DNA of 53,722 nt. Source: Phoronis australis (taxonomy: Eukaryota > Phoronida > Phoronidae). The notes under the pieces are model-generated. The model did no database searches. It was not told the DNA's origin and saw only the letters and a program-made list of their open reading frames with translations. The position numbers and the translations under genes are program-made. The stretch covers positions 483,944-537,665 of the forward strand of contig NMRA01000161.1 of assembly GCA_002633005.1 (NCBI GenBank), written 5' to 3'. Shown one piece after another: positions 35,906 to 47,700 of the stretch (position 1 is the first letter of the stretch; the number at the start of each line of letters is the position of its first letter).

Positions 35906-36434
35906 CGCCTTTAAGTCACAGAAAATGCGTACATTTTCGAATTCAATATCAGGTTTACTCAACTCCAATGAACTTTGAATTGTTTTCTTAAGTTGAAGAT
36001 GGTGTTGACGTTCCTGTTAATAACTGAAATAGAACCATGACGCGGTAATGAATATTAGGATGCCGACTTTATAAGAGTAAAAAACCTAACTCAATTTTAG
36101 TTTACGGCGGGTTTTAAATTAGGCGAAATGGAACTTTCATTACTATTAATTCTGGTCTTTAATGTTGAGTTTGTGCTAGTCAAACTGTCGTCTCGTGAAT
36201 CGCGTAGATAGCTGTTTCATGATACGATTTTTAAAATTGAGTTCGTTTCCAGGCTACAGTTTTGTTGTGAATTTTGATTTCAAACGTTTTTACTGAATGG
36301 TTGTAGGTTTGCATAACACACTTTAAATGTTACAATAGGTTTCACGTTAGTATCTCTTTGTTCAAGTGAGGGACTTTTACGATATAGCCGTATTTTCTAT
36401 TGATTATAGTACTTTCGATCAATCATGATTTACT

Positions 36435-37190
36435 AAGAAGCACCAGAGACCGTAGAGAGGGAGACGTTTCAGCTGGCGAAATCCTATTGGACGGTCACTG
36501 GCGGCCATTGTTGTTGAATGGACCGTAGAGACGTCTAGCGGGTGTGTGTGGGAAAAAAGGAATATGGCTGATACTCGTGGTCCATGGTCACTGAGACAAG
36601 ATATTTTATCTGATCATGTAGTTCATTATAGATTTCCCATAGTTAATACCTCTGAGGGTAGTGCTGTGTCAAGTAACTTGAAAACAAGATATGCCGGCTG
36701 CAGTCCCTAAAAAGAGGATCAGAGGAGCTTTTTGCGCTGCAGAAAAACCGGGACTTTCACTCCCCACTGATAAAGACAGGTGATACAAAGAATCCTTTTT
36801 GTGAAAATGCTGCCTGTCAATCATTGATGTTGGCAGAGTGATTTGAACTTGTCTTACCTTTAAGTTTCAAGGTTTTATTTGATTACTCAAAGCAAAATTG
36901 TGGTAATCCGTTACATATGGCCGGGATGATGGGTACTAAGTACTTGATTTTAGAGCCAGTTACTCCCAATGAATTACGCCTGCTATTCAGTGGTAGTAAC
37001 TGGTTCTCAAATGAATTTCGAGTAAGGGACCCACATATCAAACTATAAGCGAAATTGTCCTGCATGTGTTTCATGACTTAGGGCCTACTGATAACTTGTT
37101 TTTCTATTCTATGATTGGATCTAAACTGTAATTTCTTTCATTTCTTCAATTCACTTCAGTGTTTATACATTCAGATCCAAGAGATAGGTG
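36435..37190. repeat. Diverged direct repeat, left copy
   Basis: agagaccgtagagagggagac...gacgtctagcgggtgtg pairs with 37461-37566 (agagaccgtagatagggagac...cacgtctagcaagtgtg), and the order of later landmarks is kept: gctttttgcgctgc / gctttttgcactgc; aagacaggtgatac / aagataggtgatg; atacattcagatccaagagat / atacattcagatctaaaagat. The identity is moderate, so this is an old local duplication. Confidence 0.75.
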
Positions 37191-37457
37191 TTAAACAGCA
37201 AGTGTGAGGATCTGCTAAGGAGAAATGCTGTGATGTTAACTTGTTCCAGTACAGTGCTGTAGTGGTAAAATTAGAGGTAAGTAGGCGCCTAAAGCCCACC
37301 GTATCACATTGAGCACTGAACGTAACTTACGGTGCGTAGGCGCTACTTTCAAATGCCAAAAGGTGNGCACCCAGCGGTCCCTATTGTGCCTGTAACTGTA
37401 GAGGGTGGTGCTGTTGGATTAGGCATGGCGCCAGTAACTGCAGCATCTTTGGTAATA

Positions 37458-37945
37458 CTATCAGAGACCGTAGATAGGGAGACAGTCCACCTAGCGAAAT
37501 CCCATCGGACGGCCACTGGTGGACATTGTTGTTTCATGGACTGTAGACACGTCTAGCAAGTGTGCGTGCAATAAACAAATGTGGCAAGATATCACGGCTC
37601 CCGTCAGTAAAAAAGCAATGGTGCTTTTTGCACTGCCTACGGCTGCAGCAACAGTTAATTGAAAATTCGTGACTCATGTTTTTTGCTTCCTCAATGATTA
37701 AGATAGGTGATGTTCATGATTGAAACAGAGGATATTTCTGCGTGAATCTCTTGCCAGTCATTCAGTGATGGACTGGGTGTCTTTACTGTTTCCTGCATTT
37801 GATTGCTGATATAGAAAGTTGTCATAAATTGTTTGCATGATTTTGGAAACTACTGATTAGTTTATTCTATGCCCATTGATGCTTCTAATTACTTTTTTCA
37901 TTTGTTTTGCAGTCTTAATACATTCAGATCTAAAAGATAATTATA
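37458..37945. repeat. Diverged direct repeat, right copy
   Basis: Right partner of 36435-37190. The unpaired N at 37366 lies just before it. A related ctagcgggtgtgtgt motif occurs in reverse at 39740-39785. Frames across the N (37332-37556) are not reliable. Confidence 0.7.
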
Positions 37946-38990
37946 TTTACTATTATTTACTAATTTTGTTATTGTTTTTTTATCATATATTTATTTTTAT
38001 ATCTATTCTTGATTATTTATTATTGTTTATTTGCTATTACTTATTTAAATTATTTCTTGTGATCCAATACAGTCAACATCCTGGCTGTCGTTGATCAATA
38101 ATCTGTATAATATGATCATGGTATGTACTTCAGTGCATAATAACTATTACGTTTTTTTCTTTGGTAACCTACTTGATTATTTGCCATAGGAAGTGGTGAA
38201 GGAAGTGTTCTTTTAAAGGCACATTGAGCCATACATCTGTGGACACTTCGGTGGTATGTGTATTACCTTGGAAACTTGTTACACTTCAGTGACGATGTTG
38301 TTTGTTTAGATTTTTGTTTTGACATGGGTTTCAAACATTAAGTCAAGAAATAAGGCGTCGTTATGCTATTTACTATGAAGTTGGCCTGCCAACGCAGGCT
38401 GAATATGCCTTTAACTAACTGCTGATAGTTGATTTAAAAATGTGAGGGATTTATGAGAGCTGGAGAGCTTAGTAAAAAAATGTCCAAAATGGATTGCATA
38501 TTCAATAGGCATCTTGGCTGTTTTATGGGGGCATACAGGCAGGTTTACTGGACTTCAGGCAGGAATTCCATCTCTTGCAGGTTTGGAACCCGTACCCCTC
38601 TTGCCTCCAGTTTCATTCACCACAACCCACCCCAATGCGCTACCCATTTCAGATACCATCGGGCACGGATGCTTGGGGTCCAGTGAATCAGACCCAAGTA
38701 GCGACTCCACTGTTGCCTAAAACTACTACGTTTTTGGGAGTTTTCTACATTGAATTCTTAATGATTGAAAATAAGTAGGGATCTTTTCATGCAATGCACC
38801 TAATTTAAGGACTAAGTCCCTAAATGTTTTGACTGAATTAAGAGCTCAGTTTTTAGTTATATTATTATAAAAAATCATAAGTCAAAAGAGGAGTTCATAA
38901 TACAGATAAAATGATAGAAAAATATAAAAACTGTGAGCAAAGAACAAAAAAATGCATAAAAGATTTACCAACTCAGTTGAGTACAGGCAG
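37946..38990. other. No gene recognised
   Basis: Very AT-rich stretch (37945-38060) with Ile/Leu/Tyr-rich chance frames, then unremarkable sequence. Frames at 38453-38778 overlap in all three phases and show no domain. Confidence 0.4.
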
Positions 38991-39135
38991 ATCCAGGGTG
39001 GCAGGTCAAAGTGGTCTGGACCCCCCATTTTCCTTGATTGTAGTGATATCAATGCTAGAATTTTCAAATTGTTGACTTGGGGCACCTTTCTTAAAAAATC
39101 ATTATCCGAACCCCCCCCCCTTAAAAATCCTGGAT
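38991..39135. mobile_element. Short element with atccagg ends and C-runs
   Basis: Starts atccagggtggca, has a ccccccatttt block and an 11-C run, and ends aaaaatcctggat, so the ends are short inverted repeats (atccagg / cctggat). It is similar in style to the homopolymer-bearing elements at 28437, 29431 and 53558. No target duplication is obvious. Confidence 0.45.
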
Positions 39136-40039
39136 ATGACCCTGTTGGGTCGATATTTGGCACAGTTTCATGTAAATGGGCACAGACACAACTGCTTGAA
39201 TCTAGAACGTCTTTAAGATATGAATTTTCGAAAGAAAGATCTACTAATTTCTCCATTTTATTTTAAAACAAAGTTTGTGTGTTAAAATCTTACATAATTA
39301 ATTGTTAATTAATTGATATTAACACCTGGAATATTGGGGGAAGAAAGCTATCTCTGCCCCCAACCTTTCAATTGGTTGAGGGGCACCCCCATCTATCTCT
39401 TCTTCAGCAGATCCATTTGATGTTTATTACATTCCTGACCTCCTGGACAAAATCCTACAGGTTCGGTACCTGCACATTCTCCAATAACCTATTTTCATCT
39501 GCTCAGCTCTTATTACTGAGTCTCCCTCTTGCTTATGATTTATTTCTCGTAATTTATATTACCTTTGCTGCCCAAATTTTTTCTTGGTTTACTCCATATT
39601 TTGCCTATGTGTATTTTTCCATTTCAGTGCTCGTGTTTTTTGTTTTCAATATTTTAAACAAAGACACTTCACTGACAATTTTGAATTTGACAAACTAAGA
39701 TCGGCAATAGTGAATGCCTTGCGTACTTCGTCGGCCAACACACACCCGCTAGGTGTCGCCACGGTCCATGACACAATAATGGCGGCGGCCTTGGTGAATA
39801 GTCTTGTTAGCGTCTTTGGAAGCACCACCATGCCAAGGTGACACACGTATGGCGTCAAAACTTTCAGAGCAAAATAAATTATGCTTTTTAATGATATTAA
39901 AAATTCAAAATGGTGCTTAGGAGGCCTCGCTACCATTTAGGGGCTTAAAGGGGAATTGTTAATTTTTGGCCGAACATCCATTTTGGGCATTTTTATTAAA
40001 GGGTTGACTTGTTGAAGTTATTAGCTTTCATGAGGTCTA
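39136..40039. other. No gene recognised
   Basis: The long plus frame 39372-39698 is hydrophobic and unsupported. Minus-strand 39785-39740 repeats the ctagcgggtgtgtgt motif of 36535-36550, including a preceding atggacc-gt segment. Confidence 0.4.
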
Positions 40040-40680
40040 TTGAATAATGAAATCTGTCGTGTTTTGTGATTTTTTACGAATTACCAGGTTTTTCGCTCGT
40101 TGCTTCAGAGGTCTTTTTATTTCTTTTCCTGTCACATCAAATACACGAAAGGCCCTCTATGCCGACTGTCTTCTAAAACCTTTGTATCCCACATCAACTG
40201 GCCAGCATCATATCTCAAGTCTTTTCCCTTCTTTTCATGTCTAAAGAGTTGCTACTGCTCTGTCTTCCTCTCATGTGTATCTTCTGACTGCTCTTCACAT
40301 ATTGCTGTCGTGTCCAACATTATTAGAGTTTTATGTAGGCAAGCTCGAGGCGTATATTCAGAAATATTGGTCAATTGTTCAAAGTCAAATCCACATATAC
40401 GCCCGGGCGTATTTGGAAGTGTCGATAATACGTTCGCGAGTATCAATGCAAATGGAGAATGCCCGAAGCATTTTCTGTACAACGATACTGTAACAAAGAC
40501 GATCTGTTTAATAAGATTGACGGACAGGAGAGAAGTTCCATAGCCAAAGTTAAAACTCAACACTTCTGTGGCCGGTGAAATGTATGGAGGTGTTATCTCA
40601 AGGAAGTACTTGTCTAGTCTCCATTGCGACATAAAACGGTTCTGGGCGAGGAGAAGTTCAGGTGGTGAGCGAACTTTCAA
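40040..40680 (-). pseudogene. Minus-strand coding remnant related to 10275-10830
   Basis: On the minus strand 40158-40045 reads AFRVFDVTGKEIKRPLKQRA then KNLVIRKKSQNTTDF. It lines up with the KEIK frame near 10700, and the flank atcccacatcaactggccag (40186) matches atcccacctcaaccgaccag (10758). Upstream, 40680-40252 is open for 142 codons with no recognised domain, and the opposite strand is open too. This is a second copy of an unidentified dispersed coding element. Confidence 0.35.
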
Positions 40681-41066
40681 ATCGCATCTGCACTCTGTCG
40701 TTCTCTACCTTTTTGTAGAGTTCAACTGAATACATTTACCCCCTCCCTACTGTCTTTTTATCATAAGTTTAAGGATAATTTCGGTGCTTGTCTCGGTGAT
40801 CCAACAGTAAAGAAACATCAATGCAGTGTCCTCGGACCAAGCCAGTGGATGTTACATTTCATGTGCTTCGTCTAGACGAAAGGTGAATGCAACACGTTTT
40901 GGAAAAACAAAACTGAGGGCTTACGAGTACCTGAATTATCGGCAATGATATATTTTGTGACAGACGAAGTGAAAAACTTGAATGGGAGTGCGATTTTGAA
41001 CTTTCGTAATGGCCTTATTGCGAGCAACTTAACTGTCCAAGCAAAAGTTGAAACATTAATGCTAAG

Positions 41067-41091
41067 AAGAGATAACCAGTGGTTATCTCTT
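41067..41091. repeat. Perfect 25-bp palindrome
   Basis: aagagataacca, one g, then tggttatctctt: 12-bp perfect arms around a single base. No flanking repeat was seen. It could be a chance hairpin, a protein-binding dyad or a transposon remnant. Confidence 0.9.
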
Positions 41092-41758
41092 CCTGGTAAT
41101 GCCTATCTCATCCCTGTACAATGGTCTGTCTCCCGTATTAAACTCTGATTTGCGTCTAATACGACAATCGCTTGCTGACCTATGCGCACATGACAACGGC
41201 TTTAGTGACCTGAGGATCTCTTTTATCCTGCTGACTGTGCTGAGTAGTTCTGTGCAAAGAGATATCATCCTAAAAAACTTTGTCGGAAACCTAACCTGAA
41301 GTATAACGTATTATGTGACTTGTTACAACAGAGTGAATGCAGAGGGTAGTGTTGTCAGTTTAAGATTGCTCCTTCACTCTTTGACCCATGCCAGCATCGA
41401 AACATTCGTTATTGTATATATGTTAGTACAATATATTATCAGCAGTCACTCTCGGTTTTCTACTGAGAATTTATTCAAAAAACATCTTGAATACAAATTG
41501 CTAATATTCGAGAAAACAGCGACAAACAAATCCCAAAACAAATACAAGGCAAGACGGCGATCTGAATGATCCAGGCTACAAGCGATCTAATGGTGAGGTC
41601 TCGACATGCAGTATTGATATTGGAAATTTAGCGGAGAAACCGTGGCATAACATTTGAAAAACTATACTTCTAATTCAAGTGGCGGATATTAAAATCTAAA
41701 GCGCGGTTCACTGCGATAAACAAAGCGGAAGTTGATATTTCGTTGGTCCAACCTGGAT

Positions 41759-42572
41759 GCACAGGCGCTTGGGTTTATCGCAAATGACGTCACAATATAT
41801 ATATAAGAAAACATAAAGGTTGGACACTCGAAATCTGTTTAGCCGAGGCTCCCAACTTCAACCGTCCAAAATCCAAATAAAATCTGCGTGCACTTCCCTT
41901 AGCCTGGTATTGCATAAACATTCGAAGCCTTATCTTTCCTAGATCCCATCAACTGTCTTCGTGAGTGGTGAAGTGGCGATGGAATTTCCAAAACAATCTC
42001 AAAACTCTGAATTCAAGGACCTGAAATAGTAAACATGGCGGATTTCAGTTGTGCTTCAACTTGTACGCCTGACGTAGGTTAAACTTCGAGTTTGAGCAAG
42101 CAACCTATATTTCAAATTCAATAATTCTAATCCAAAACTCAACTAATTGAGAACGTTAAAGTTAGTATTTTAACGCTTATTTGTAACTTAATTCAACTGA
42201 CGGCTCATTTTAGCCCTTAACTTAGAATTTATTACATAAACTGGCGTATCTTGTTTCTCATCTTGACATCACACACTTTTTTGATTGAAGCACAACACAC
42301 ACTCGGCCAGGAAACGTAGTCCGTGCAAGTATTACAATGCGCGTGGCCGACGAGTTAACTCAATGGTTTTGGCCTTTGGCATTCTTTTGGCATTTTTGTC
42401 GCCAAATCACCACTCGAAGGCAATTTGAAGAGATCAAATGAAAGAAGGTATTCTTGGAGTTCCATGCACATTTGAGTAGAAAATTCTGAGCAAACAGATT
42501 TCGAGTGTCCAACCTTTATGTTTTCTTATATATATTATTGACGTCATTTGCGATAAACCCAAGCGCCTGTGC
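41759..42572. mobile_element. Non-autonomous DNA transposon with ~82-bp terminal inverted repeats
   Basis: The left end (41759-41840) starts gcacaggcgcttgggtttat and runs to tcgaaatctgttt. The right end (42492-42572) is its reverse complement with only small differences in the tatata run. The 650-base interior has no open frame of note, so the element depends on a transposase from elsewhere. An exact target duplication is not visible (tggat on the left, ttgat just inside the right flank). It sits directly next to the left border of segmental copy 2. Confidence 0.9.
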
Positions 42573-44376
42573 CTTGATGTTAAATCTTAAAAATGTGTCA
42601 ATGAGGATGCAGAAAATGAAAAAAGTGGTTTTCTTCGTACGCGTCCGTCTGTGTCCCATTACATAATTGGATGCCTATTACTGGTAGTATGTTAGGTGTA
42701 ACTACCACTTGACTGGTGATGGTGAAAAAAGAAAGTAGCAACTTCAATCATCGACCGTCAAATCGACAGAATCACGTCCTTTGTAGGGAAGTGTGTATTC
42801 TTAGAATTAAAATGGTGTGTGTATCAAATCTAAGATCATAGCACACAATTGGTTTGAAGATTAGGATAAATAGTAAATTTGGCTACATATGGATACAGAT
42901 AACAACAAGATCTTTTCAAATACGCCATCAGAAAATACTTCACACTTAAACTGTAAGAAAAAGCTTCGCACTTAATCCAACAAGGTCTTTCCAACTAATC
43001 TGCGAGGAAATACTTCAGAACATTATCTCGTAAGAATTTAAGCAAATAATTTTTATCTTTAAATGCCAGTCCAAGGGGTCCCGAAGTGGCAAACATCCCG
43101 CATCACTCTAGGCATCTCTAAAATTTGGTTTTGGTAATTTTGACATTTACCGTTGGCTGATAATCTATCCAGTGAATCTGTTCATATGAGCTGAATTCTT
43201 TCGAGACGACTACTGTTTCAATTCTCGAGATATCTTAAGTGATTCATTTTTGATAGCGTCAGTCTTGAATCATTTGTTCTGTAGATAAAACAGACATAAA
43301 AACGTGACTCAGTTATGTTAGCGTCGACCATTAATAATTTTTCAGCGTCGATTGAAAATAACTGACGGAATATCCGTTGGCACTACAGCAAAGACTGAAA
43401 CAACATATTCGATCATAACAACAAAACTGAGTGCACCAATGGGTACTAACGTGCACATTTCAAGAGTCTAATCACACGCGCACAAGGGAAGATTGACATA
43501 TCGATATCCAAAGTCTGTGTTTATTTCAAACAAACCATCTTCATATAGAAGTAACACGACAACATCAAAGCAAAAAATCGCAACAGTTCAAATATAGTCA
43601 TACTGCTCAGACACTTGAAGGTCTAAAGGTCCTATTTCGGTGATATTAGTCAGTTGATGGCGTTTTTCCGCATTCGTTTTCAATAAGTTAACACAAAGAT
43701 TACGGTATGTCTCTTTAATGTTGCATTTTCAACTATTTGGATTTCACACCTGAATAAGTTTTGTTTATCTTTAGGTTATCGCCATTTTTTTTACATTCAT
43801 TCTCATAAAATGCTTTTTTTTACCACACAAGGTCCTTATTTTTATGGCAGGTCATATCTCTCATCTCGAGTAAACACGATTACATGCTGTATGCTGATCT
43901 ATGCTTGAAACAGATAGTAAAAATCACATATTTCTACGAATACTAGTAAAATTAGCATAAAAAACATAGAACAACATTCGCTGATGTCAAAGCATAATTA
44001 AAATCCAGTTTTTGTCAATAGTGTCTACCACTCTATTCTTACACTTTTGCATTCCTCCAGTTAAGTTAATATTGGGGGTTTGGACACGCATAATTCGATA
44101 ATTTGATTCTGTGATTCGTGCAATGATTTATGAACGGGTACAAAAGTTGCCAACCACTGCTCGTTTACACGTAAAGTGCGCAAGCATTTTCCAAATCATG
44201 TATCAGGTGGGAAAATTTCAATCGCTACGTTTTGATGGTCCCGGCAAACCATATAGTATTCGTGCGCCGCACTCCATATATAATCTCACTCACTTTTTCA
44301 AAGAGGCAGAACTTGCGACCCTCTGTGGTGCGCATGAACACAGATAAACAGTGGAGCTGAGGAAACACGAGTGATA

Positions 44377-44461
44377 ATGTTATACTCGGTTGGAGTTTTT
44401 GTAACTCTGTGGTTATCTTTGTCGTTTGTGAACTGTGACTGGTTGTCAAATATAAACTCAA
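44377..44461 (+). CDS. CUB gene exon 1: signal peptide
   Basis: The ATG at 44377 opens MLYSVGVFVTLWLSLSFVNC, a hydrophobic signal peptide with likely cleavage near residue 20, then DWLSNINS and a phase-1 donor (ctcaa/gtaagt). Phase 1 fits the CUB exon at 46989, giving Arg at the junction. The same frame also reads on without splicing to 44760 (separate entry), so this exon may serve two products or belong to the other one. Confidence 0.65.
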
Positions 44462-44760
44462 GTAAGTTATTTATCGAAAACATCCTTTTTACGACTATTT
44501 TTACAGAGAGAGTCTGCGGAATAATGCCACGGTGGAAAGCAACCATAAATGTGAAGAAACCACATATTTGTACATTCAAAAACAGACTTAATAACATTTA
44601 TTGTATTGCTTGTGACCAAAGCAGGAAGTTGAAAACAAAAACGACACTTGAGTATTGCATGAACGACGTTTCGTTATTAAATTATGGCGATGATGTTTGT
44701 GTATTAACGGAACGTTGTTCATGCTGCACTCTAGGTACACCTAAATGTCGTAGTAGTTGA
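44377..44760 (+). CDS. Alternative unspliced product: secreted Cys-rich 127-residue protein
   Basis: If the donor at 44462 is ignored the frame stays open from the signal peptide to tga 44758-44760. The extension has ten Cys at residues 47, 65, 76, 79, 94, 108, 114, 116, 117 and 124 (C-x17-C-x10-C-x2-C-x14-C-x13-C-x5-C-x-C-C-x6-C), basic residues, and no long hydrophobic stretch. A 45-base in-frame intron (44462-44506, ending ttttacag) would also keep the frame. Ten Cys in 78 residues behind a signal peptide suggests a disulfide-rich, perhaps cystine-knot-like, secreted protein. I cannot match a family, and a chance frame through intron 1 is possible. The left duplicate (copy 1) has lost this region. 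Confidence 0.4.
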   Translation: MLYSVGVFVTLWLSLSFVNCDWLSNINSSKLFIENILFTTIFTERVCGIMPRWKATINVKKPHICTFKNRLNNIYCIACDQSRKLKTKTTLEYCMNDVSLLNYGDDVCVLTERCSCCTLGTPKCRSS

Positions 44761-47700
44761 TTACCATTTTGAGTGTTGTTGAGACATTGCAGTATCACTG
44801 TTGATGAATATGAAATTTCTTACACTCAGGAACTACGCTTAAGTAACGCGCGTCACTTTCCGTACATTCTTCATGTTTACCGTACCAGTTTACCGCCGCA
44901 CAAGACATTCGTCTTCAGAGACCGCCTTGTAAAATTATCAATGCATTGATCCTCGTTCAGCAAACCTGGCGACTCAAAAAAGTCACGGAACAATACTTTT
45001 CTTTCAAGTGTTTTATTCTTGTACTTGCATCTGCAAATATCACGTCTGCACACATGTACATACGCTGGTGCATATTTCTCACTGCACACGTGTACATACG
45101 CAGGAGCATGTTACTGATCTTTGACCGTCGTCCGCCTAACCCTCTTGCAGGATCTTCATGAAATTTGCCAATATAATTTGTAATTTCAATCGGTGGACAC
45201 CACTCTCTATCCAATTCAAATTGCCACGACGTTTCGGTCAGTCAATTCTACAGCCATTTCCACGTGTTATAGCATTCTTAGTGGAACGATCATGGATATT
45301 TGGTATACTCGAAGTCGTCAATGATCACCGCTATTTGGTAGTGTATGTTTTTTTGTTTTTTTTTGATTCGAAGTGTTACTAACCGAAACTTCGTGCATTT
45401 ATCAATAGACTAGACGTTGCTTTAAACCAATGGGTTTTAAAAATGGTGTTACCTTATGACCATCCTAGTCAAAACGATTTTAGGAAAAGTTTGACTGATG
45501 TGTTCCGATAAGCTGGTGGCGACATTCGGACGGGTCTAACTACTGCTTGGCCAAATAGTGGCAATTTCATTTTTTAGGGACGTTTGCCTCTGTCCCTTTC
45601 AAATCACTCGATGGAGGTTTCTGAAATATGATAGACAATGACGACGCTATCCGTGAATTTTTGGGCCTAGCCGACAACTGCTAGGCCCTTATTGGCAATT
45701 TTGGTAGTTTCATGTCCATTTTAAGGTGTCCATCTCCTTATCTGCCAATCCGCTTGAATGACTGTCATTCAATTTAAAAATGTTGCTATCAACAAGAGCA
45801 TGTCTGGTGCGATCTTTTAAAGCATATTGATCGCATTATCAGTTTCAGTTTTGTGAATTATTTTTGATAATTGAATAACGTCAATTTTTTTTATTTTTCA
45901 AGGGACGGGCTTATATTTAGGGTGCTATGAAGTTAGTAGATAAGTCTTTTTACGAGTTCAGACCTTGGACCTACATGCACTTATCGAAAATCCTGGAAAT
46001 TCTCACTCCTTTACACACTTGTAACAGAAAACGAGAACTGCTTTAAAAAGGTGCCGTGTTGTAGGTGGCTTGATTTTATAAAAAAAAAATTCACCCTTTA
46101 ATATTTTCACCCTGGCACAACGCTAACGTTTTGCACTGACTTTTTAATCAAATCTGACCTAAATGGAATTGTAGGAACACAAGGAGGGAGTCATTGAATT
46201 TAATATATCAAATAACTTGGATTTAAAACAGCACTCCTGAATTGTGAATTATAGTCCACCATATAACTGTCAGTTTTGGTAGTCTTATTATATTGCATTG
46301 AAGATTCTTAGCGAACTCGTTTGGTTTCAACAACTTCCGTAATGAAGGTGGAGTTCCTTGAAACCCTGTTTGCGCATTTTCATCTTTACAGCACTTATCG
46401 GTAGACAGATAAGATATACGTAAGCGTTCTTATAATGAATACACGTCCCAATCGATAACAAATGTTTCTATGTCTTGGAAAATGACACACCTGGTTTATC
46501 ATCAGGTCACAATCATGACGCTTGGCAATCTAGCCAGTATGTGGATGAAAAACCATTTTCAATGGGACTGTGAAATGTAAATGGTGGTTCTCGTATAAAT
46601 ACTTTTGCACCATTTCACGTCCCATGAAAGCCAAATTCAACCTTCAAAAAGTATTTCACTGTCTGTGGAGCCAACATTAAATTTCTAACCAAATGGCGTT
46701 GAGAGATAAAAACTTAACGACGATATTATTGAATGAGCCGGCAACCAGGTCACAGCCGTGGCGTATATGCGCCATTTTCAAGTTTCGGAGTTGCCCAACG
46801 CCACAAAATAGTGAATCATTTCCTTAAATGGTTCACGGTCTCAATGATCTAGCTGGTCGTGGAAATAGAATCTTATCACAGAAATTAATACTATGATACT
46901 AAATTCCTGAGAGAAAATGCCCTATTCGAGTTTTGTTTTAGCCTGCTAAACAGGGCCGAATGCAGCTTTAATATTGTATATATTTCAGGGGCTTGTTCTT
47001 CGGGAGTTACAATTGATGAAGACGGACGGGAAGTGACGTCTCCAAACTTTCCGTATTTCTACCCTAACAATGTGAATTGCTATTGGAGGATATTGGCCCC
47101 CAATGGAATGGTAATACTTAAAACTCTAACAACTTCGTGATGTGCAATACCACAAAATATGCATGTAATGACAACCTGCCTTAAATGCTTGCACATGGAA
47201 ATCTGGGAAACAGGTGTTCTTGAAGATAGCTGGTAGTGATTAGCATTAATTTCATTCACGAATTCGAAGAAATATCAATGTCTATTGCTGTGTCATCTCT
47301 GTGGACTTTAAAACTTACGCTCAAAGAGCAATTGCTGTTGTAAATATGGTCGTATGGTCGATGCAATGAATTGAATCAACCTGCATCTATAAACGATGCC
47401 AAATATTTCTGTTTGTTTATCATGCAAGCATTCATAACTCCAACCTTTATAATGCAAATAAATTGAAATCCGTGAACTTTACACTTTTGACTGTCAGGTA
47501 TAACATACTTGTTAAAGTGCATTTTTATAAAACAGTGAACATTTTTGTTCATACACACCTCAGGACCAGATCAATTGTGAAACGAGATTTTAGGCTTGCC
47601 TATCCAAATATCTTCACACCACGCACATGCTCATGCACACGTTCAGTTTGTGTAATACACTTTAGATAGGCCTGTATATATAGCCAAATGTCTACAAAAT

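Larger units (their letters stand above)
42600..46965. repeat. Diverged segmental duplication, copy 2
   Basis: Partner of 14637-18085. It includes the promoter, first exon and first intron of the CUB gene and stops about 25 bases before the first CUB exon. Copy 2 alone has the 44270-45370 part with the signal-peptide exon. Confidence 0.85.

Noticed and set aside
37332-37556. Gly/Val-rich frame across the N at 37366
   Set aside because: Crosses an assembly gap and lies beside a repeat copy; not dependable.
37876-38094. Leu/Ile/Tyr-rich frame in very AT-rich DNA
   Set aside because: Low-complexity AT sequence, not a transmembrane gene.
39372-39698. 108-codon hydrophobic plus-strand frame resembling a membrane protein
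   Set aside because: T-rich sequence produces Leu/Phe/Ile runs by composition; no start context, splice site or conserved motif.
40252-40680. 142-codon minus-strand frame as an intact gene
   Set aside because: The opposite strand is also open for 147 codons, no family is recognised, and it lies beside a decayed repeat; kept only as part of a remnant.
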